This document shows, in pieces, positions 1 through 10,998 of a stretch of DNA of 64,000 nt. A program made the translations under genes and the position numbers. The notes below the pieces were generated by a model that saw nothing but the letters and a program-made list of their open reading frames with translations, made no database searches and was not told where the DNA came from. The DNA comes from Phlegmacium glaucopus (Eukaryota; Basidiomycota; Agaricomycetes; Agaricales; Cortinariaceae), in the NCBI GenBank assembly GCA_015039465.1, contig MU130532.1, positions 197,494-261,493 on the forward strand, written 5' to 3'. The first letter of the stretch is position 1, and every line of letters begins with the position of its first letter.

Positions 1-1042
1 CCTAAAGGGACTTGTCTTTGGAGTTGGAATATTAAAGCCTTTGTCAGAGTCTGAGGAGAAATCCTTGTACTATAAAGCTGTTTCATAGTCTGCCTGTGGG
101 ACTTTAAATCATTTGTTTTTGGAACTGTTCATAGAATATTAAATCCTAAAGGGACTTGTCTATGTTCATCCAAATTGGGTTATCATATAAACAAAGAATA
201 TTGAACCCCAAAAAGGGAATAATCTTTGTCTATCAAATCACCATCTCATATAGTCTGAGAAATTGGACTTTAAACACTGGTCAAATTAGGAAAGAAGAGA
301 GAAAAGAGAAAAGACAAGTTGTGAAAGATAGTCTAAAAAGGATTGGACTTTAAACCTGTATTTGGAAGTTTTATTCAAGAGTATACTGGTTATACTTTCA
401 AGGAAACCCCAACTTGCTTAATACAGAAATTTGTTATTGGTTGCTGGTTGTTGGATTTGTTTTGAACATTTCCTTAAACAGTAATCTTAGAAATACAAAT
501 TCAATCATATCATTCGCGGTGGGCTCCAAATGATATGATTGAATTTGTATTTCTAAGATTACTGTTTAAGGAAATGTTCAAAACAAATCCAACAACCAGC
601 AACCAATAACAAATTTCTGTATTAAGCAAGTTGGGGTTTCCTTGAAAGTATAACCAGTATACTCTTGAATAGAACTTCCAAATACAGGTTTAAAGTCCAA
701 TCCTTTTTAGACTATCTTTCACAACTTGTCTTTTCTCTTTTCTCTCTTCTTTCCTAATTTGACCAGTGTTTAAAGTCCAATTTCTCAGACTATATGAGAT
801 TGTGATTTGATAGACAAAGATTATTCCCTTTTTGGGGTTCAATATTCTTTGTTTATATGATAACCCAATTTGGATGAACATAGACAAGTCCCTTTAGGAT
901 TTAATATTCTATGAACAGTTCCAAAAACAAATGATTTAAAGTCCCACAGGCAGACTATGAAACAGCTTTATAGTACAAGGATTTCTCCTCAGACTCTGAC
1001 AAAGGCTTTAATATTCCAACTCCAAAGACAAGTCCCTTTAGG
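1..1042. repeat. Long fold-back palindrome, about 514 bp arms, 14 nt loop
   Basis: Bases 1-514 read as the reverse complement of 529-1042, separated by a 14 nt spacer at 515-528. The left arm is cut by the window edge, so the true arms may be longer. At least two positions fail to pair (371 with 672, and 242 with 801). This argues for two slightly diverged arms rather than one molecule copied back on itself, although a sequencing fold-back cannot be excluded. The mirrored 65-codon open frames at 156-353 (+) and 690-887 (-) follow from the symmetry and are not genes. I see no transposase or clear target duplication. Confidence 0.9.
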
Positions 1043-1100
1043 ATTTAATATTCTTTGTTTAAACAGAACAAAGACAAGTCCCTTTAGGATTTAATATTCT
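882..1100 (+). repeat. Three direct copies of a 29 bp motif
   Basis: A motif starting AGACAAGTCCCTTTAGG and running into TTTAATATTCT occurs at 882-910, 1026-1054 and 1072-1100. The first two copies lie in the right arm of the palindrome or at its edge, and the third lies just outside. A mirrored copy sits in the left arm near 133-161. The copies suggest the palindrome arms were built from, or inserted into, an older repeated element. Confidence 0.75.
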
Positions 1101-1267
1101 TTGAACTGAGTGAAGTAGGACAAGTCCACTTGTAAGTTCTTTCTAACTTGTGCCAATTCACTGTTTGTGAAACTTGGGAAAGAAAGAATGAGTGCAAATT
1201 CACTAATGTTACTGGTGCTTTCTAGTTGCTTATATACATAAATGAGAAACAAAATTAGGTAAGAGTC

Positions 1268-1421
1268 TGTGATGTCATGTCTATGTTATGATATCATGCC
1301 TTGTTTTTGATGTCATGCCTTGGTTTTATGATATCATGCCTTGTTTTATGATATCATATGTCTCATGACATCATAATGTCACAAATGTCACAGTAATGTG
1401 ACAAAATGTGACAAAGTGTTT
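1268..1421. repeat. Array of TGATRTCAT units, then GTGACA-type units
   Basis: Short self-complementary units (TGATGTCAT, TGATATCAT) recur about every 20-22 bp, linked by GCCTTGTTTT-like spacers. They grade into TGTCAC/GTGACA repeats at about 1377-1420. Such arrays occur in LTRs and subtelomeric DNA, but I cannot delimit a parent element. A TATA-like stretch (TATATACATAAAT) lies just upstream near 1230-1243. Confidence 0.7.
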
Positions 1422-1779
1422 CACTATTTCAGGAACTTTATTGATGTTTACTGATATCATCCTAGGACTTGTATGACAAATTTCTTCACAGTTGTAGACT
1501 TGATAGTTACTTTAGATTGCAAGTTGTTCATTTAGACCATTATGGATGTTGGTATGGTTATAGTCTGAACTTTTTGTAGTGTTATTTTACAGTATGATAA
1601 ATAGATCAATTCAGATCATAGTTATCTGCTGAGTTAACATTCAAAACTTTGCAATTTCCAGTTTAATCAACAAGTGTAGTCAACACTTTTGACCCTTACA
1701 CTACCAATTTGTAGATTAATTCATGGTTGGTTTATTGATCTTTTTGATTCAATTGAAGAATAATATTATGAAAAATGAA

Positions 1780-2794
1780 TAATCCATAGGTATTCAATTT
1801 TCAGTCCTATCAACACATCAAAGGAGAGCAAAGGACACTAAATGTATACAATATATACAATGATTGCACTCATTCCGAGACAGTTAGGGTATTAGAGAGG
1901 CATTTAGAAAGGAGGGAAGTGGAAGCACAGTATAGAGAAGATGGAGGGGACAGAGTAGAAGGGGATATATGGTTAGGGGATTTCAACAGGCATAATCCAT
2001 GGTGGGAGGATGTGAGAAATGAAAGACTTTTCACAAGGTGAAATCTAAAGAAAGCCCAAATCCTTATTGATGTCCTGGCGGAACGCAATATGGACCTGGC
2101 ATTGCCACCATACACACCAATGATCATCAACTCGAGAGGTGGAAGAACCAGACCAGACAATGTATTCATATCAGAGGAACTAAACAGTTGGATCGTCATA
2201 TGCAAAGTAAAACAAGAAGATACACCACCCCTAGCAGACCATTTCCCAATTGTTACGCATATCAACCTGGCCATTGAGAGGAGTATAAAGACAAGCACAT
2301 GGAACTTCAAAGCCACAGACTGGAAAGAATTCAGGAAAGAGCTGAATAAGGAGATGGAAGGTCTACCAGAACCTAAGGAGCTGGAAAGGAAGGAGGATGT
2401 GGATGAGATGATAGAGGGTCTGGACGAGATGATCATAGGGGTAATGGAAAAAGTGGTGCCAAAGAGCAAGCCTTCACCATATGCCAAAAGATGGTGGAAT
2501 AAGGGTTTGGACAAGCTGAGGAAGAGAGTGAGGAAGTTGGCCTCCAAAGCTGAACACTTCCTGGAATTTCTGCTACATTCTAGTCACGAGAAGGCTAGGA
2601 AAGCTAGGAATAAGTACAGCAAAGGTATAAAGAAAGCTAAACAGGACCATTGGGAGAACTGGCTAGAGGAAATATCGGGCAAAACACTCTGGGACAGTCA
2701 CAAATTTATGGCCATGCCAGCAGCAGATGGCAGCAAAACTAGAGTCCCTGCCCTTATAACCAGCAACCAGGAGGGTAACAAGACAGAAATGCAG
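1780..2794 (+). pseudogene. LINE endonuclease C-terminal part plus linker
   Basis: An open frame can be followed from about 1780 through a GDFNRHNP motif near 2017-2040, the conserved GDFN-x-H block of exonuclease-endonuclease-phosphatase domains. One in-frame TGA at 2039-2041 follows, and the same frame continues to 2794. A later LADHFPI block matches the D-H catalytic motif that ends this fold. A basic linker leads toward the reverse transcriptase. The true start is missing. The frame is interrupted exactly at 2794 by the solo LTR. Confidence 0.8.
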
Positions 2795-3049
2795 TGTTAG
2801 GGGATAACCCTGAAGTATATACCATCCTCACTGTTGACATTTTATCCTTATTTCGACTTGATTACATACTTATTTGCCACTGTTTGGCTACCACCCTATT
2901 TCGAGTAGTAGTCAGTAATTACTGACCTGATCTCATTATTAACTGGAATTCCCTACTTTGCTAGCTTGCTGCTGCTATTATCTAGTCTTTATAGACTGTT
3001 TACTCTCTTTAGAGTCCCCTTCTCCTCTTATATGTAGGTTGCCCTAACA
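2795..3049 (+). mobile_element. Solo LTR, 255 bp, with 5 bp target duplication
   Basis: The insertion begins TGTTAGGG and ends CCCTAACA, giving the TG...CA ends and short inverted termini typical of LTRs. It is flanked by the direct repeat TGCAG at 2790-2794 and 3050-3054. Removing the 255 bp plus one TGCAG copy joins the upstream and downstream LINE frames in phase. No internal coding region or second LTR is present, so this is the scar of a full element lost by LTR-LTR recombination. Confidence 0.9.
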
Positions 3050-4703
3050 TGCAGGACAACAAAGGGAAAAGCAAATTACTACACGAAGTCTTCTTCTACC
3101 CGCAGGTGGAAGAACATGGAGTAGATCCCAATCACCTATATCCGGCACCAGCTTTCGAGTTCGAAGCCATCACAGACCAGCAAATCGAAAGAGTGGCTAA
3201 AAGTCTGAGCCTGTACAAGGCACCAGGACTTAGCGGCATCCAAAATGCGGTACTTACCCACTGTGCAGACATGTTATCACCGCGACTAGGGCCCATCTTC
3301 AGGTCAACCTTTGAGTTGGAACATTACCCAGGCAAATGGAAGAAATACCGGATGGTAGCTCTTAGAAAACCAGGAAAGTCGGACTACACTCTGCCCAATG
3401 CATACAGACCCATCACGTTACTGGATGTCTTCGCCAAACTATTGTCAGCCTGTGTCAAAGAGAATCTGGAATATCACATGGAGAGGCTAAATCTGTTACC
3501 AAAGAATCAGTATGGAGGGAGGAAGGGCAGAACAGCAACAGATTCAGTACCATGCACTGATAGATTTCACCAAACAAGCTTGGCAAAAGAAGGAGGTGGT
3601 TATCGTCTTCTTAGACATTAAAGGTGCTTTCCCGAATGTGTCAATCCCAGTACTAATGCATGATATGAGGAATGCGGGCATACCTCAGAAGTACACGAGA
3701 TGGATCAACAACAAAACCACAGGAAGAGAGACAGTCATCACTTTCAACAACTACACATCTCCACCATTCGAGGTGAAAAATGGTTTGGACCGGGGTTGTA
3801 ATCTATCACCATTCAGCTACAATTGCTACAGCGCTAGTCAAATGAAAGCGGTAGGAACAAGCAAACAAGAACTAGCCAGCACATATGCAGACGATGGAGT
3901 ATGTGCAGTATGGGCAGACATGCTGGAGGAGGCAGGGGAGAAGATGATGGAGATGTTCAATAGGATAGGGGGCCCAAGGGAATGGGGAGAGATGCACCAT
4001 TAATTATATGAATACCACAAGATTGCAAGAGTGGCAGCTAGTCGCAGAAGAATACCAGATCCAACAAACCCCAGCAAAAGGATAAAGCAAGGACCAATCA
4101 CCATAAAACTAGACGACCAACATGCTATCACCACAATTCTGTCCTACAAGTTTCTAGGAGTGATCATAGACAGCAAACTACAGTTCAAGGAGCAGGCAGC
4201 ATCAGCTATAGGAAAGGGCACCAAATGGATGAACCAAGTGCAACAACTCACCAAAAACGCAAGGGGGATGAAAGGAGAGTTAGCCAGGAGAATGTACTAT
4301 GGGGCAGCAGTACCAAAGATGCTATACACTGCAGATGTATGGTGCGCACCGGTGCCGGGAAGTAATTGAGGAAAAGGAAGAGGGAATATGGGAGTAATCA
4401 GGAAGCTAGAAAGTATTCAGAGGAAAGTAGTGATCCAAGCAGTGGGGGTACTATGCACCACGCCAACGGACCTACTCTTTGCTCATGCGGACATGATGCC
4501 TATGCAACAGCTCATCCAAACACATTGTCAAGCAGCAGCACTGAGACTTGTGACAATAGGAAAAGACCACCCATTATATAAACAAGTCCAGAAAGCAGCA
4601 AGAAGACATCCCAAATTGCATCCATCTCTGCTACATAGTATCCTTCAAAATAGCAGAGTCAAACTGTATACAATGGAAAACATAGATCCAAAGCCTAAGC
4701 ATC
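3050..4703 (+). pseudogene. LINE reverse transcriptase domain, broken
   Basis: The translated segments show the finger/palm blocks of a non-LTR reverse transcriptase: a KAPGLSGI block, a YRPITLLDV block, an FLDIKGAFPNV block around the first catalytic Asp, and YADDG carrying the catalytic Asp pair at about 3887-3896. A one-base shift near 3540-3552 separates the first part from the palm. In-frame stops follow at about 4001-4003 and 4367-4369. The thumb region continues to about 4703, where a 94 bp insertion interrupts it. No functional product is expected. Confidence 0.88.
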
Positions 4704-4797
4704 TAGTGTTTGAAGGTCCAGTTACGAGACCGGAAAAAGACCGTAACCAGACCGGACCAGTGGTCCAGTCTTTTGATTTTTGAGAATCAAAGACCGG
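4704..4797. mobile_element. 94 bp MITE-like insertion with 7 bp target duplication
   Basis: The segment is rich in GACCGG/GGTC words, and its right half (about 4770-4797) folds as an imperfect hairpin. It is flanked by AAGCATC at 4697-4703 and again at 4798-4804. Deleting the insertion with one flank copy reconnects the LINE frame, and the 101 bp change exactly explains the frame switch between the RT and RNase H parts. No coding capacity. It is probably a tiny non-autonomous element; the family is unknown. Confidence 0.75.
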
Positions 4798-4804
4798 AAG
4801 CATC

Positions 4805-5837
4805 CAAACTGGGCCTCCAAGATTCAAACAAGGATAGCAGAGGACAAGGAAGAGGCATGTACAGAGGAGGAAACAGAGGAAGCAGATATAAGGATATACA
4901 CCGATGGGTCAGGAAAGAACAGGAAGATAGGGGCAGCGGCTGTACTGCGGTTTGGTTTTTGTCCCAGGAAAACGGCGAGGCACCATTTGGGAAGCAGTGA
5001 CAAACACACGGTCTTCAAAGGAGAATGTGTGGGAGAACTCCTCAGACTGCGTTTGCTACACTCTTTAGGGCTGCAGGTCAACTTAAACAGATGGAAGGCA
5101 GTGATAGGGGTGGATAGTCAAGCAGCCATTCAGAGGTTGGATCAGAGAGAGGGAGGGGCCAGCATCATACATAGTAAAGGAAATTCACAAAGGGGCGGAC
5201 GACCTTATGCGAAAATTCCTGAGACTACAGATAAAGGTCAGGTGGACTCCAGGGCACATGGGACTGAAAGGAAACAAGGAGGTGGACAAAGAAGCAAAGA
5301 TGGTGACAGAGGGGGGGGAAAGGAACTAAAACAGCTATTTCAGCATACTCAAAAGCACCCCTGCCCACAAGCAAATCCACACACAGGCAGTGGCTCAGAG
5401 CCAAGGAAAAGAAAAGATGGATTAAAAGCTTCCAAGAAGGCCCAAGACGTAACAGAGTAGCAGCTATTGACACATCCATGCCATCCGACAAGTATAGGAA
5501 GATGACAGCAAGATACCCCAAAAAACACACAAGTATCCTGATGCGACTACATACACAACATGTACTGTTACGAGCCTATCTTCATAGGTTCAAACTGGAA
5601 GAATCACCCATATGCCAGCAATGTGGGGCAGAATCGGAGACTACCACACATTTTCTCTTCTTCTGCACAAAGTTTGAAGGACAGAGGAACAAACTCAAGC
5701 AGGAGCTCAAAAGGGGAAGGGAACTCAATGTCAGCATTCTGGGGGAAAAGAAGTCTATACCAGCAGTGTTCAGATACATCAAAGCCACAAAATGTTTCAA
5801 AGACTTGCATGGATCATTCAGCTCACATGGCAACTAA
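4805..5837 (+). pseudogene. LINE RNase H domain and C-terminal zinc knuckle
   Basis: An IYTDGS motif near 4896-4913 supplies the first RNase H Asp. A GECVGELL segment provides the Glu helix and a GVDSQAA segment the third Asp. The C-terminal strand with a WTPGHMG block is read in a different frame (about 5168 onward), so a shift occurred near 5150-5168. A separate frame at 5478-5837 encodes a C-x2-C...H...C knuckle (CQQCGAE...HFLFFC), the usual C-terminus of such elements. Confidence 0.8.
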
Positions 5838-6026
5838 GATCAGGACAACAGCACAAATGTTCACATCACTCATACACTATACCTCACTCATAATCACCAT
5901 CACACATCTTCTCAGAAGGCCACCACCATTCACATAGTCAGAACCTCACAGACCTGTACCACTACTAACAGAGTAACAGTAGAGAAGCAGTCCAACATAG
6001 GGCCTTGCCTCACAGGACTATAATGG

Positions 6027-6067
6027 AAATATAATAATAATAATAATAGTAGTAGTAGTAGTAGTAT
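6027..6067 (+). repeat. TAA/TAG microsatellite, probable LINE 3' tail
   Basis: A run of TAA triplets passes directly into TAG triplets about 190 bp after the last LINE coding segment. Many LINEs end in short tandem repeats rather than poly(A), so this is read as the tail. I could not recognise a matching target duplication because the 5' junction is undefined. Confidence 0.6.
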
Positions 6068-6100
6068 ACTGGATTTTATCAATTTTTTGGCTTTTAAAAT

Positions 6101-6166
6101 TTCAGTTTGGTTGGTTCAAAGCAGTTCTCAGTTCAGCAAAGTACCACTGAACTGAACTAAACTGAA
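6101..6166. repeat. Imperfect inverted repeat, about 18 bp arms
   Basis: TTCAGTTTGGTTGGTTCA at 6101-6118 faces an imperfect complement at 6148-6166 that is rich in TGAAC/GAACT words. It may be a small hairpin element next to the LINE tail. There is no target duplication, so the interpretation is weak. Confidence 0.35.
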
Positions 6167-6167
6167 C

Positions 6168-9100
6168 TTTGGCCTCAGCCCCAAAAATATATACCTGACA
6201 CACTTATGGGTTACATGGAGGCTGCATTCAATTAACCTACATCACTATAAACTCCTGAATTATAATGTTATTAATCAATGCTGCCATGTCACTGTAGAGT
6301 CAGAGCACATAATCAGGCCAGATTTAGAAAACTATATAGTATATTATGTAATTTGAATATCCACATATATTAATAATAAAATAAGACTCGTTGATCCTCA
6401 GAGAATAATTTAATACAAGTCCAGTGGGGCCTGGGTATCAGTGTCCGTTCCCGCACTGGCACGCACGTTTAACCTCGTAGCTTCTCGTCTTCGTGGAGTC
6501 CGGCCACATCATGATCTACTTTGTGCTTCCGAGTCCCACATGGATGAAGTTTGGACATCCATTCAACTTCTAAACATCCACTGTTGTCGGCGCATGCTTT
6601 CGTCAAACTTCCCACAGCTATGACTTCTTGAACATGAGGACGGATAGTCTCCGTAAGTAATAAAGATGTAACCACCGAATTGAAATAACGGCATGGAACT
6701 CTACTATGATAGTTAGTTAGTTTAGCCATAATATTCATCGGGCGAGCAGAACTCAGTAGAAAAATGTTCGCTTCACAGGGAATGTTTGTTTATGTTACAG
6801 TTCCATCCGAACATCGTTATATCTATCATAAAAAAGAACAAGGGCTGCTTCTTACTCAGTGGTAAGGTTATCTTCTTCACTGCCGACATTGCGATAGATT
6901 TACGCTGTGATCGTGGAAACGATCACCGCTGTCTCTGTCATTACTTCGAACCCCCTCTCAGATCCGCCGGCGGAAAGTTCGTTAAAATTTCCAGACCCAA
7001 GTTCAAGTTCAAAGATCTGGATGTCTATAAATTAGTATAATAAGTTCCACCATCCTTTATCAAATTATAATTATGAGTTACCTACGGGTTCCTCAGACTA
7101 ACTATATTGAACCATCGGCATGTGTTCCATGGATCGCTCCAGATTCAAGGTCAAAATTACTTCAGCTTCGTGAAACACGGTGGCCACATTCGTTGAAGTA
7201 CATACTCAGGCATAGTTATTGTCTATATACATACCGAGCGAAGTTGATCCTGACTTCCAATCCAGAAGTCCAAGTGAATCATTGAAGACTTCTGTCAGTG
7301 TTAATTAATGATGCCAACGCTTCAATTTAATTTATCGACCTTGACTCTGGAGCTCCGCCTTGAGAAAAGATGGTCCGAGTATGTAATTGCATGCGAGGTG
7401 AACACCAACTACTCACGAGTCGATAACAACATCGGAACGGGCAACCGAGGCTTCACGTACCTTGATCCATGTTCCGATACCTTTTCTATATTACTCACAC
7501 TTGACAATGGGTTCAATGGGTAGGAAGGTGGAAGGGGACGGTTGGGAGCCTTAATGCGTTTGATCTAATGAGTCTCTCAGAATGTAAGTTCCGATTTCTG
7601 AGTATTGAGGACTCAGTCATAACCTGAGCCCGCAAAATGCAACTTGCAACGGGTCAGCACTACAGTATTCGTGCGGTGATTGCCGGTCGGATTACCAAAA
7701 CACGTGTTCGACAAAATGATTAGACAAAGCCGCGCTGAAAGCAACGGCCTGCTCAAACCAGTACGCTTACATTCACATCGTATCTCCCACCCATTACATT
7801 CTGTCGAAGAAACTACTAGTACCCTTTGACACCAGTGAGCCGGTTCTCGCAATTGTCGAACGAACTCGGCCTCGACTCTCGGGCGAACCCGGATAAGGTA
7901 AGGCTGGCGTTTACAAAAGTAGCAACCAAAAGGCTACTTATTAATCTACTCCGCAACTGCTGGAATGAAGATAGATGGAAATTTTACCCTTCGAGCCTGA
8001 CAAACGGTGGTGCCAGTTCAAAGGGGGAAGGTTCGACATTGATCATAAAACCCCAATGAAGTCCTGGTTCCGAGTCCAAATTTTGTTACTTACCTCTTTG
8101 GGGGTGGGGTGTGTGTTGGACTATCAATTATACAACTTGTCTAAGATTGAATGACCCCTGGCAAGGATATCTAACACGTTTGAAGTTCGTCACATTCACC
8201 CTCCGCAGGAGGCGGTGGTTCCCACACTGGCCGCACCACACTACTATATGGCACCCGAAAACCCGATGCTTTGAATGTCGTGGCATACACACATCCGAGG
8301 TCATACATACACTGCATTGATGATCGATGTTCATTTCCGGACGTAACGGCCTTTGATCAGCAATCACCCTCGTTAATATAAAAATACTTGAGTACCTCTG
8401 GTGATAAGCGCCCAATTGACCAAATGAATGCTACGGGTGGGATGATATGTAAGGGATCTGATTATATTTTGAAGAGGGCAGTACACGCTATCCAAGACTA
8501 ATTATTGATTATAGAGAGCACAATCCGCCGAATAAATCCGAATCGGATGTTTTGACCTCAGAAGTAGTTGCTTATCATTTTTTGAATGTCGTCCACTGCG
8601 TAAAAATTAGGGCAAAAATTCACGCGTTCATCTTCATGTTACATAAAAAATTGAGATCCTTGTTGCCAAGACATATCATTTTGATTTTTGATTTGCAAGA
8701 TGAAAGCAGGGCAAACAGTCCGTGACATTTTTCTAGTCTTACTGTTCCTGGTCTTTCCGAGATCCTACTACTTACATCATTTGACACATACTAATTGCAG
8801 ACGTCATCCAGCGCTAACTTTAAACACAGGCTTGGTACTTCGATGTCAGATTGGCCCTTCCACTCATTGAACCTGACCGAGACATAAATTTGCACTCGTT
8901 AGTATAGTAGGTATACTATTATTAGTACTTGGTAGATAAGGTATATTTGCCTTTATGGTAGAATAATGACTCTAACCTACTATCAAATACCTCACCTAAC
9001 ACTGCCCTTCGCAAGTTTAATCAGAGATCATGGCCGTCAAATATTGTTTCCGGATTTCATTATCTTTGGCAACATTGGCGTCCCATTAATTCGGATTCGG

Positions 9101-10998
9101 CATAGCCTCGGGACAGGCGCTTACTGTTGATTAGCGCTTAGTGGCGGGCAGTGCGCCGCTCCCGACGGGTGGTGCTGCGAGCAATGAGGGGTTTGGAGAT
9201 ACGCTTTTTTTAGGTGTCGCACGTTATCCATATTCACCCCTGTATAATTCAAGTTAATTAATTGAAGTTGACTTCAAGTTGATCATGATGATGCAGCCCG
9301 TCGTATCCGGCGGGAACAAGTTTGGGCCATTGTATAGCATAGATCAAACTCATTCATAAATGAATGAAAATTTGCCCTAGCGCCTTTTACCTGCCTTGCT
9401 TCGGGCCCAACTCCACGTTCTGAATCAGTCTGTTTCGACAGGAAAGGGGCATAAATAGAATGAATAACCTATACTCCCTAGGACGCTTCGGTTTTCGAAC
9501 TGCACCGACTATTGCACCTGGGAACCATGCATGCCTTTCAAGCAAAGTTTCCAACTGTGTAAATAAAAAAAAATAAAAAATAGCATGCGGGTACTGTTTA
9601 TGATACCAATGTTAGTGATATATTACAGTAACCGTACTGAGAGGCCTGGATGCGGAACGGCTTCAAGTTGGAGGTATTTTGTTCCTAGATGCAGTTCAGG
9701 CAGTTGGTGTTTACGGTATCATGATGGTGGTTCAAACCTGGCAAAAAAAAAAAAAGGCATCCGTATGTTCTCGGAGTGTCCTGAAGGAGGTCATTGATCA
9801 AAAGATAAGCTTAGCTATTAGTAGTTTCTCCAGAAACTTTCGCCTGAGGATATGGAATATTAGTTCGAAACAGGAAGTTTTTTTTTATTTAAAAAAAAGA
9901 CAGATTCAAGACTTGGCAAATTCAAATGAAAGATAGCCCGAGTTTACCCAACTTTGAGTTATTATTATGCCGTAGGAGACCCTCTATGAAGTTGCGAGTA
10001 CCCCAGGTGCCGTGGACACAGGCGTGAAATATCAATTCGAAACAAGACAACTATTAGTGGAACAAGGACTAACCCCAGTTAAAAAACAATATTAGATTAA
10101 AGACTTAGCAGAGAGTCAAATGAAAGATGGGGGGTATAAACGTTTACACTTGAGATACTATGCCATACAAATGTCATAGCCCTTTTGTTTTGTTTTGTTC
10201 TTTAAAGTCCATGTTACATAAGTGTTGGACTGCATAGACTTACAAATGTTGGAACTGATACGATGTACGGGGTGATGCAGTTGGACCTTATGATGTTACG
10301 AGTATGCTAAGTTAATTGCCGCGTTCATAAGAATACTGTAATAGATTGAATATAATTGGTAGTAACTTTAAAAAAACGATTGTTTTAGATCTTGTGAATT
10401 TACTCGGGCCTGGAAGACTTGGAGGTGATGAAAGATCAGGATGCATGGAAAGAACGCAGGCAAAAGGGTGTATTTCTCGGAACCTTTGAAGGGTGACATG
10501 AGTCAAACCCGAAGCCGTATGTGTTTTTGGAGGTGATTTTCTTGTTATGTAACAGATTCTTGTTTTGTCGATCGTTGTATTCGTCCGGTTATCAAATATC
10601 ATTGGCTGCAGCAGCCTTTGAGCCTCTTGAAATCCCACGATCGTTCGAGTAAGCACTTCTGTTCCATATTGCGGAATAGCGATGGACGGAATGCTGGGAT
10701 TCATTCAGTCCTAGTAGCTATATACTAGGATCATAGCACTTGGCACGTTTTTGTGAAACGCACCCACAAGCATCTGCTAGAGTGCCTCACACTGCCATGC
10801 CATGCGGGTAAAACGTTTAACGGTTCAGCCTGAACTGCGTTGGGCTTACCGAGCAGTGTAGATTAGGAGGCCATGAGGTTCCAAGCTGTGCATCGGAGAA
10901 ATGCGATTGGGGGAAGTCACCGGGCCGTTTAAGACCGATGTGCTGTTGAAAAAGAGGCTTCCAAATCCAAGTGACTTTGACTCTTTCCCATCAACACC
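6168..10998. other. Gene-free stretch, about 4.8 kb
   Basis: No open frame here shows splice-joined continuity, a recognisable domain or codon bias like the neighbouring genes. The small frames present look random. I see poly(A/T) tracts (for example 9564-9580 and 9743-9757) and a locally GC-rich patch at about 9140-9175. It probably combines decayed repeats and the long upstream region of the SFP1-like gene. Confidence 0.5.

Larger units (their letters stand above)
1780..6067 (+). mobile_element. Degenerate non-LTR retrotransposon (LINE), 5'-truncated
   Basis: The order of domains is C-terminal half of an EEP-type endonuclease, reverse transcriptase, RNase H and a terminal CCHC-like knuckle, as in RNase H-bearing fungal LINEs such as the Tad1 group. 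ORF1 and the N-terminal endonuclease are absent, consistent with 5' truncation. The frame is broken by stops (2039-2041, about 4001 and 4367), small shifts (about 3545 and about 5160) and two nested insertions. A TAA/TAG microsatellite at 6027-6067 probably marks the 3' end. The element is inactive. Clade assignment is inferred from domain order only. Confidence 0.85.

Noticed and set aside
156..887. Two identical 65-codon open frames on opposite strands
   Set aside because: They are mirror images produced by the palindrome, have no motif, and depend on a non-ATG start.
8128..8415. Cys/His-rich minus-strand frame resembling a zinc-binding protein
   Set aside because: The cysteine spacing fits no finger family, no splice-consistent continuation exists and it lies in a gene-free block.
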